Shown here piece after piece: positions 58,229 through 64,000 of a stretch of 64,000 nt of DNA. A program made the position numbers and the translations under genes. Positions within the stretch are counted from its first letter, which is position 1, and each line of letters begins with the position of its first letter. Under the pieces are notes generated by a model. The model was not told the DNA's origin. It searched no databases and saw only the letters and a list, made by a program, of their open reading frames with translations. The stretch spans positions 11,631-75,630 of the forward strand of contig NZ_JBMGQR010000015.1 in NCBI RefSeq assembly GCF_049059935.1, written 5' to 3'. The stretch is from JAURVT01 sp049059935 (GTDB lineage: Bacteria; Actinomycetota; Actinomycetes; Propionibacteriales; Nocardioidaceae).

Positions 58229-58300
58229 CGCGAACCATGGCAAACAGTCACTGACCGTGGCACATTCACCGCGGTCTGCGCCTGTTTGCCACGGTTCGCG
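58229..58300. repeat. 19-bp inverted repeat with internal copies in a gene-free gap
   Basis: CGCGAACCATGGCAAACAG (58,229-58,247) and CTGTTTGCCACGGTTCGCG (58,282-58,300) are inverted repeats with one mismatch. A third, partial copy (GACCGTGGCA) lies between them. The whole stretch 58,064-58,616 has no credible gene. Its right end must hold the promoter of the next gene. Confidence 0.65.
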
Positions 58301-58616
58301 GCGCCCTGGTCTCGTGCCGTCTTGCAGGACGAGATGGAGACCGACGCGGGCCGCACACGACTGCGACGGGCACGCGCCGCGTCGCTCGCTGCGCCCTTCG
58401 ACCGGCCACTGACGGAGGGCGGTCCTGGGGCCACCCCAACCACGCTCCCGCGTAGGCCACCCGACCCGTCGGACCGTTGTGGGGCGTCTCACCCGTCAGA
58501 CGGCTCACCTCTCAGGGAGTGGTCAGTCTCGGGCGGTACCGTCGAGATCTCCACACACCCACCCACGATCGGCCCGCTCGCGTGCCGGTCGTGACGCCAC
58601 GTCCGAAGGGCGGTCC

Positions 58617-59582
58617 ATGAGCACCACCGAACCGCGCGAGGTCGAGCCGGAGCAGAAGAAGCTCCTGGGCGACCTCTCCCTCCCCCAGGTGATCGGCAGC
58701 GCCCTCGCGGCCATCACCGCCACCGTCGCGGCGTCGACGCTCGGCGTCGCCGGCACCGTGATCGGGGCCGGCCTCGCCAGCATCTTCGCCACCGTCGGCG
58801 GCACGATCTACACCTCGTCGCTGAAGAAGACCAAGGACGTCGTCGTGCGCGGCACCCAGGTCGTGCGCGACGGCGCGCCGATCACCGTCCGCACCATGAC
58901 CGTCAAGGCCGACGAGCCCGCGCCCGCCGCGGCTCCCCCGCCGCAGGCCCCGGCCGAGCTCGACCACACGACGTCGCTGCGCGCGCTCGCCGAGACCACG
59001 GCCAAGGTCAAGGCCGACGTCGACCTCGACGACCCCGACCGCACGGCGCACCTCGACCACCGCACCGAGTGGACGAGCACGATGCGCCCGGTCGACCCCA
59101 CCACCGCCGTGCCGCACCCGGTGCCCGAGCCCTCCGAGGTCGTCGCCGAGGCCACCCCCGACGCCGCGCCCGCCGCGGTGCTCGTCACCGAGCGCGAGGG
59201 GGCCCTCGCGGTGCTCAGGCGCCGCTGGAAGCCGCTCGCGCTCGTGGCCGTCGTGCTCGCGGTGGTCAGCCTGGGCGCCGTGAGCGCCATCGAGGGCGTC
59301 GTCGGCCACCCGCTGTCGAACTCCTCGGGCAGCGGCACCTCGGTCGGCAAGGCGTTCGGCGGCGGTGGCTCGTCGTCGAGCGACGACCAGCCGTCCGACG
59401 ACGCCACCACCGAGCCCACCGAGTCCGACAGCACCCCCACCCCGTCGGACGACGAGACCACCGAGCCCGAGGCCACCGAGCCCACGGCCACCCCGTCCCC
59501 CTCCGCGACCCCGACGCCCACCACGCGTCCGAGCGCCACCGCCACGCCCGCGCCCACGGCCTCGGCCACGCCGCAGGAGTGA
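58617..59582 (+). CDS. Membrane protein with disordered Thr/Pro/Glu tail, unknown
   Basis: 321 residues. An N-terminal hydrophobic region (about 25-65, VIGSALAAITATVAASTLG then GAGLASIFATVGG) is followed by a cytoplasmic linker, a second membrane segment (about 207-225, LALVAVVLAVVSLGAVSA) and a long acidic Ser/Thr/Pro tail (SDDQPSDDATTEPTESDS). GAAGGG precedes the ATG. It is 13 bp from the next gene, so probably cotranscribed. Function unknown. Confidence 0.68.
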   Translation: MSTTEPREVEPEQKKLLGDLSLPQVIGSALAAITATVAASTLGVAGTVIGAGLASIFATVGGTIYTSSLKKTKDVVVRGTQVVRDGAPITVRTMTVKADEPAPAAAPPPQAPAELDHTTSLRALAETTAKVKADVDLDDPDRTAHLDHRTEWTSTMRPVDPTTAVPHPVPEPSEVVAEATPDAAPAAVLVTEREGALAVLRRRWKPLALVAVVLAVVSLGAVSAIEGVVGHPLSNSSGSGTSVGKAFGGGGSSSSDDQPSDDATTEPTESDSTPTPSDDETTEPEATEPTATPSPSATPTPTTRPSATATPAPTASATPQE

Positions 59583-59595
59583 CGGAAGCCGCACC

Positions 59596-60315
59596 GTGGA
59601 GGTCCTGACCGAGGTCTGGGCCCGGGTCACCACCCGGCAGCCGACCCCCGACGCCGGCGTCGTGGTCGTCGCCGCCCTCGTGGCGGTGGCCCTGGTGGTG
59701 CCCCGGCCGGCCTGGGCCTGGACGCGGCACCTCGTCACGATCGCCCACGAGGGGTCGCACGGCGCCGCCGCGGTGCTCACCGGACGTCGTCTCGGCGGCA
59801 TCCGTCTGCACCGCGACACCTCCGGCCTGACCCTGTCGCGGGGACGGCCCCGCGGGCCGGGCATGGTCCTCACCGCCGGCGCCGGCTACGTCGGCCCCGC
59901 CCTGATCGGTCTCGCCGCGGCGTTCGCGCTCGCGTCCGGGTGGGCCGTGGCGGTGCTCTGGGCGCTCCTGCTGCTGCTCGTGCTGCTCCTGCTGCAGGTC
60001 CGCAACCTGTTCGGGGTGGTCTCGGTGCTGGCCACGGGCGCGGTCGTCCTCGGCGTCTCCTGGTGGGGCACCGGCACGCTGCAGTCGACCTTCGCCTACG
60101 TCGTGGTGTGGTTCCTGCTCGTGGCCACCCCGCGTCCCGTCGTCGAGCTGGCCGCGCAGCGCCGGCGCCAGGCCACACCGGGCTCGGACGCCGACCAGCT
60201 CGCCGCCCTCACGCACGTGCCCGGGGCCGTGTGGACGGCGTTCTTCCTCCTCGTGACGCTCGGCGCGCTGGTGCTGGGAGGCGGCGCCCTCCTCGGGCGG
60301 GGCCTGCTTGGATGA
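59596..60315 (+). CDS. M50-type (site-2 protease-like) membrane metallopeptidase
   Basis: 239 residues. TIAHEGSHGAAAVLTGR contains an HExxH variant (HEGSH) in a membrane segment, as in M50B proteins. GAGYVGPALIGLAAAF and several further hydrophobic segments follow. The GTG start at 59,596 has GGAAG upstream. It ends 4 bp before the start chosen for tgt, so the three genes form one operon. The substrate is unknown. Confidence 0.75.
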   Translation: MEVLTEVWARVTTRQPTPDAGVVVVAALVAVALVVPRPAWAWTRHLVTIAHEGSHGAAAVLTGRRLGGIRLHRDTSGLTLSRGRPRGPGMVLTAGAGYVGPALIGLAAAFALASGWAVAVLWALLLLLVLLLLQVRNLFGVVSVLATGAVVLGVSWWGTGTLQSTFAYVVVWFLLVATPRPVVELAAQRRRQATPGSDADQLAALTHVPGAVWTAFFLLVTLGALVLGGGALLGRGLLG

Positions 60316-60319
60316 CGGG

Positions 60320-61531
60320 GTGTCCCCGTTCACCGTCGACCACGTGCTCGACGGCACGCGCGGGCGCACCGGCACGCTGACCACCCCGCACGGGACGGTC
60401 GCGACGCCCGCGTTCGTGCCCGTCGGCACCGCGGCCACCGTCAAGGCCCTGGTGCCCGAGCAGGTCGAGGCGCTGGGCGCGCAGACGGTGCTCGCCAACG
60501 CGTACCACCTGTACCTGCGGCCGGGCGCCGACGTCGTGGAGGAGGCCGGCGGGCTCGGCGCCTTCATGGGCTGGCGCGGGCCCACCTTCACCGACTCCGG
60601 CGGCTTCCAGGTGATGAGCCTGGGTGCCGGGTTCCGCAAGGTGCTGTCGATGGACGCCGGCTCGGTGGCCGCGGCCGACGTCGTCGCGGCCGAGAAGGAG
60701 CGCCTCGCGCACGTCGACGACGACGGCGTCACCTTCACCTCGCACCTCGACGGCGGCAGCCACCGCTTCACGCCCGAGGTGTCGATGCGGATCCAGCACC
60801 AGCTGGGCGCCGACGTGATCTTCTGCTTCGACGAGCTGACGACGCTCGTCGACCCCTACCCGTACCAGGAGCAGGCTGTCGCGCGGACGCAGGCGTGGGC
60901 CGCGCGCTGCCTCGACGAGCACCGCCGGCTCACCGCCGCGCACCCCGACCGTCCGCGCCAGGCGCTGTTCGGCGTCGTCCAGGGGGCTCAGCACGAGGAC
61001 CTGCGACGGCGCGCCGCCCGCGACCTCGTCGCCCTGGAGCGAGACGGGCAGGGGTTCGACGGATTCGGCGTCGGTGGCGCGATCGAGAAGGACCGGCTCG
61101 GCGAGATCGTCGGCTGGGTCACCGACGAGCTGCCCGACGACCGTCCGCGCCACCTGCTCGGCATCGGCGAGCCCGACGACCTGTTCGCCGCCGTCGAGGC
61201 GGGCGCCGACACGTTCGACTGCGTGGGCCCGTCGCGCACCGCCCGGCGCAGCCGCGTCTACACCGCCGACGGCCGCGAGAACCTGCTCGTCGCGGCCAAC
61301 CGTCGCGCGTTCCGTCCGCTCGAGGACGACTGCGACTGCTACACCTGTGGCACCTTCACCCGCGCGTACCTGCACCACCTGTTCAAGGCCCGGGAGCACC
61401 TGGCCGCCACGCTCACCACGATCCACAACGAGCGGTTCGTGGTGCGGCTCGTCGACCGCATCCGCACCTCGATCGCCGACGGCACCTACCGCGACCTGCG
61501 CGACGAGACCCTGGCCCGCTACTACGCGTAG
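60320..61531 (+). CDS. tgt: tRNA-guanine transglycosylase (queuosine pathway)
   Basis: 403 residues. FTDSGGFQVMSLG holds the catalytic Asp, GVGGAIEKDRLGEIV the glycine loop, DTFDCVGPSRTARR the second Asp, and CDCYTCGTFTRAYLHHL the zinc Cys cluster (C-x-C-x2-C). It exchanges G34 for queuine or prequeuosine base in GUN anticodons. The GTG at 60,320 matches the family's normal N-terminus. A TTG at 60,308 would overlap the previous gene. The next gene, convergent, is a precursor transporter. Confidence 0.92.
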   Translation: MSPFTVDHVLDGTRGRTGTLTTPHGTVATPAFVPVGTAATVKALVPEQVEALGAQTVLANAYHLYLRPGADVVEEAGGLGAFMGWRGPTFTDSGGFQVMSLGAGFRKVLSMDAGSVAAADVVAAEKERLAHVDDDGVTFTSHLDGGSHRFTPEVSMRIQHQLGADVIFCFDELTTLVDPYPYQEQAVARTQAWAARCLDEHRRLTAAHPDRPRQALFGVVQGAQHEDLRRRAARDLVALERDGQGFDGFGVGGAIEKDRLGEIVGWVTDELPDDRPRHLLGIGEPDDLFAAVEAGADTFDCVGPSRTARRSRVYTADGRENLLVAANRRAFRPLEDDCDCYTCGTFTRAYLHHLFKAREHLAATLTTIHNERFVVRLVDRIRTSIADGTYRDLRDETLARYYA

Positions 61532-62187
61532 CTGGGCTCGCGGCGCTTGACGAACGCGATCACCCGGTAGGTCACCGGGAGCAGCACGATCTCGACGGCG
61601 ACCTTGTACAGGTAGCCGACCACGGCGTAGGTGACGAAGTCGCCCACCGTCGAGATGCCGATGACGCCCGCCGCGATCGCGCAGAAGATCAGCGTGTCGG
61701 CGGCCTCGCCCACCCCCGTCGAGCCGATCAGGCGGGCCCACAGGTGCGGCTCGCCCGTGCGGGCCTTGACGCGCACCAGCACCCACGAGTTCACCAGCTG
61801 ACCGACGAGGTAGCCCAGCAGGCTGGCCAGCACGATCTGCGGCACGAAGCCGAGCACCGAGGTGAAGGCCTCCTGGTTCTCGTAGAACGACGCGGGCGGC
61901 GCGGCGTCGACCACCAGGAACGTCAGCGCGGCCAGCGCCGCCATGGCGAACCCGACGACGATCGCGCGACGCGCCGCCCGGAAGCCGTAGACCTCGGAGA
62001 TGACGTCGCCGAGCACGTAGGCGAGCGGGAACAGGAAGGCGCCGCCGTCGGTGATCACCGGGCCGAATTCGATGCCCTTGGTGGCGGCGATGTTGGAGAC
62101 CACGAGCACGACGCAGAACAGCGCGAGCAGCACGTCGTAGCTGCTCGATCCGCGCGAGGCGAAGCGGGGAGTCGTCACGCCTGGCAT
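61522..62187 (-). CDS. yhhQ: Queuosine precursor transporter (YhhQ family)
   Basis: 221 residues, six hydrophobic segments. LALFCVVLVVSNIAATKG, YVLGDVISEVYGFRAARRAI, LVGQLVNSWVLVRVK and LIGSTGVGEAADTLIFC are conserved in the QPTR/YhhQ (DUF165) family, which imports queuine or preQ bases. It ends 10 bp inside the tgt gene, convergent. Together they point to queuosine salvage. An in-frame GTG at 62,178 is an alternative start. Confidence 0.88.
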   Translation of the reverse strand: MPGVTTPRFASRGSSSYDVLLALFCVVLVVSNIAATKGIEFGPVITDGGAFLFPLAYVLGDVISEVYGFRAARRAIVVGFAMAALAALTFLVVDAAPPASFYENQEAFTSVLGFVPQIVLASLLGYLVGQLVNSWVLVRVKARTGEPHLWARLIGSTGVGEAADTLIFCAIAAGVIGISTVGDFVTYAVVGYLYKVAVEIVLLPVTYRVIAFVKRREPSYA

Positions 62188-62237
62188 CCAACCAGGGTGC
62201 GACCGGTGCGTCCCCAGGACCCTGGGACACTGGGAGG

Positions 62238-63512
62238 GTGACCGACGCCCCCTCCGTGACGCCGCCCGCGAGCACCGACCTGCTGGTCGTGGGGGCCGGG
62301 CCCGCCGGTGCCGCCGCGGCCGCGTGGGCCGCGCGCCACGGCATCGACGTGGTGCTGGCCGACGCGGCGAAGTTCCCCCGAGACAAGACGTGCGGCGACG
62401 GCCTCACACCGCGCGCGATCGCCGAGCTCGATCGGCTCGGCCTGCACGACTGGATCCGCTCGCACACCACCAACCGCGGCCTGCGCGCCGCCGGCTTCGG
62501 CCAGGAGCTGCTCCTGCCCTGGCCCGGCGGCAGCCTGCCCGACTACGGCTCGGCCGTGCCCCGCACCGAGCTGGACGACAGGATCCGCCGCGTCGCGGTC
62601 GACGCCGGCGTCACCATGGTCGAGCAGGCCAAGGCGGTCGACGTCGAGCGTCACGGCGAGCGGGTGTCGGGCGTCGTCCTGCAGCTCGCCGACGGCACGC
62701 GCCACACGCTGGCGTGCAAGCGCCTCGTCGTCGCCGACGGCGTGCGCTCGCCGCTCGGGCGCGTGCTCGGCCGCGAGTGGCACCGCGAGACCGTCTACGG
62801 CGTCGCGGGCCGCAGCTACGTGAAGTCCGGCCGCAGCGACGACCCCTGGATCTCGTCGCACCTGGAGCTGCGCGGCACCGAGGACGAGATCCTGTCGGGC
62901 TACGGCTGGATCTTCCCGCTCGCCGACGGCGAGGTGAACCTCGGCGTGGGCACCCTGGCCACCGCCAAGCGTCCGGCCAAGGTGCAGCTCAAGCCGCTGA
63001 TGGAGCACTACGCCCGCCTGCGGCGCGACGAGTGGGAGCTCGGCGACGAGCTGCGTGCCCCCACGTCCGCGCTGCTGCCGATGGGCGGCGCGGTGTCCGG
63101 CGTCGCGGGGCCCAACTGGGCCCTGGTCGGCGACGCCGCCGGCTGCGTCAACCCCCTCAACGGCGAGGGCATCGACTACGGCCTCGAGACCGGACGCGTC
63201 GTCGCCGACCTGATGGCCTCCCAGGACGACGTCGAGCTCGCCTGGCCCGCCACCCTGCGCCGCCACTACGGCGAGGCGTTCTCGGTGGCCAGGCGCCTGG
63301 CCGGGCTCATCACCGTCCCGCGCGTGCTGCCCCTCGCCGGTCCGGTCGGCATGCGCTCCACGGCGCTGATGACCGTCGCGCTGCGCGTCATGGGCAACCT
63401 GGTCACCGACGAGGACCGCGACGTCACCGCCCGCCTGTGGCGCACCGCCGGTCGCCTGTCGGTCAGGATCGACAAGCGCCCGCCGTTCCCCGCCCGCGAC
63501 CTGCGCGTCTAG
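62238..63512 (+). CDS. Geranylgeranyl reductase family FAD protein (menaquinone-type)
   Basis: 424 residues. VVGAGPAGAAAAAWAARHG binds FAD, FPRDKTCGDGLTPRAI is the family motif, GYGWIFPLADGEVNLGVG and WALVGDAAGCVNPLNGEGIDYGL complete the fold. In mycobacteria the homologue MenJ saturates one isoprene unit of menaquinone. That role is plausible here but the substrate may be another polyprenyl lipid. The GTG start follows GACACT by 6 nt (leaderless). Confidence 0.87.
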   Translation: MTDAPSVTPPASTDLLVVGAGPAGAAAAAWAARHGIDVVLADAAKFPRDKTCGDGLTPRAIAELDRLGLHDWIRSHTTNRGLRAAGFGQELLLPWPGGSLPDYGSAVPRTELDDRIRRVAVDAGVTMVEQAKAVDVERHGERVSGVVLQLADGTRHTLACKRLVVADGVRSPLGRVLGREWHRETVYGVAGRSYVKSGRSDDPWISSHLELRGTEDEILSGYGWIFPLADGEVNLGVGTLATAKRPAKVQLKPLMEHYARLRRDEWELGDELRAPTSALLPMGGAVSGVAGPNWALVGDAAGCVNPLNGEGIDYGLETGRVVADLMASQDDVELAWPATLRRHYGEAFSVARRLAGLITVPRVLPLAGPVGMRSTALMTVALRVMGNLVTDEDRDVTARLWRTAGRLSVRIDKRPPFPARDLRV

Positions 63513-63534
63513 GGCCGCCGGGGTCCAGGGATCG

Positions 63535-63777
63535 TCAGCGCGGCCGGTCGTCGGGGACGACCTTGTCGAGGCGCCTGGAGGACTCACTGAGGAGGCGCTC
63601 CATCGCCGCCACCGGTATCTCGGTCAGCATCGCGTTGACGACGCGCTCGCCCGTGGCGTCGTCCTCGAACACCTCCGCGAGCAGTCCCCGCTCGCTGTCC
63701 CACATCTCGACCATCATCCCGTCGCGCTCCGGAGTCGAGTCGTCGGCGGTCACGAACTCGTAGTACACCGCTCTCAC
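63535..63777 (-). CDS. Small hypothetical protein
   Basis: 80 residues, MRAVYYEFVTADDSTPERDG with a beta-rich start and a helical end (VAAMERLLSESSRRL). The GTG at 63,777 or another GTG at 63,768 could be the start. The pattern recalls small actinobacterial DUF proteins of the 'F.DD..G..V..' type, but no family was recognised. It is 53 bp from the following transporter gene's stop. Confidence 0.55.
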   Translation of the reverse strand: MRAVYYEFVTADDSTPERDGMMVEMWDSERGLLAEVFEDDATGERVVNAMLTEIPVAAMERLLSESSRRLDKVVPDDRPR

Positions 63778-63830
63778 CTGTTCCTGCTCGACATCATCTG
63801 GTGGATGGTGCCTCGAAGGTCCCGGCCGCG

Positions 63831-64000
63831 CTACCGGTTTCCCGTGCCCGGCCGCCGCCGCATCAGGGCCCGGGCGAGCAGCGGCGCGACGAGCAGCACC
63901 GCGAACAGCCGGATGACCTGCACGCCGAGCACGAACGTCACGTCGCCGCCGGACTCGACGGCCGTCGCGAGCACGGCGTAGAGCCCGCCGGGCGTGGTGG
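63831..64000 (-). CDS. C-terminal end of an AbrB-family membrane transporter (partial)
   Basis: The last 56 codons read TTPGGLYAVLATAVESGGDV, then VTFVLGVQVIRLFAVLLVAPLLARALMRRR-type hydrophobic residues, ending at a TAG (63,831-63,833). The 'PGGL..........DV.FV...Q..R.......P' pattern is that of the second AbrB (ammonia-monooxygenase-like, PF05145) repeat. The gene starts beyond the right edge. Confidence 0.65.
   Translation of the reverse strand, partial: TTPGGLYAVLATAVESGGDVTFVLGVQVIRLFAVLLVAPLLARALMRRRPGTGNR

Overview
The window is high-GC actinobacterial DNA. Several families point to the Nocardioidaceae/Propionibacteriales side of Actinobacteria: a WhiB-like protein, a DUF3000 protein beside a ribonuclease D, the coproporphyrin haem route (hemE-cgoX-chdC), a LigC-type ligase, and about nineteen start codons placed 6-7 nt after a TANNNT-like -10 box (leaderless mRNAs). 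The genus is inferred, not proven.

Positions 1 to about 11,066 are the right end of a prophage or related integrated element that continues off the left edge. Every gene is on the minus strand: tyrosine integrase, an orphan gene, an excisionase, small early genes, a RepA-like ATPase, a WhiB-like protein, a second HTH protein, two small paralogous proteins, a terminase-small-subunit-like protein, and a giant tape-measure protein with an NlpC/P60 peptidase domain. No capsid, portal or large terminase gene lies between the early genes and the tape measure. The right attachment site is a displaced 3' fragment of a tRNA gene with the host tRNA terminator behind it.

From 11.1 to 64 kb is ordinary chromosome. 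11-20 kb: PLD/DEAH-helicase/DUF3427 protein, SnoaL-like protein, lipoprotein, choline-to-betaine pair (betA, betB), cupin, Ltp-repeat membrane protein. 20-25 kb: rsgA, BrkB-type membrane protein, AidB-like acyl-CoA dehydrogenase, a degenerate aquaporin-like protein. 25.5-29.2 kb: a sulfur assimilation operon (sulfite reductase, zinc-ribbon protein, cysH, sirohydrochlorin chelatase) preceded by a leaderless leader peptide and an attenuator-like hairpin. 29-33.5 kb: ppk2, SDR, ligC, msrB and hypotheticals. 33.5-36.7 kb: late haem synthesis. 36.7-44 kb: DUF3000, ribonuclease D, methyltransferase, tandem GNAT, flavoprotein reductase, pepC. 44-52 kb: phoD, fused secDF, RecQ-phosphoribosyltransferase fusion, NrtR-like regulator, lipoprotein. 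52-58 kb: UspA with an APC permease, and an SbcCD-like pair. 58.6-64 kb: membrane proteins, tgt with a queuosine-precursor transporter, a geranylgeranyl-reductase-family protein, and the end of an AbrB-family transporter.

The most interesting non-coding signals are the sulfur-operon leader and attenuator, a perfectly symmetric shared -10 box between two divergent leaderless genes (23,195-23,211), a 302-bp element with 34-bp terminal inverted repeats (39,296-39,597), a 33-bp inverted repeat between convergent genes (20,501-20,575), and an iteron-like repeat cluster in the 3' end of the phage repA-like gene.
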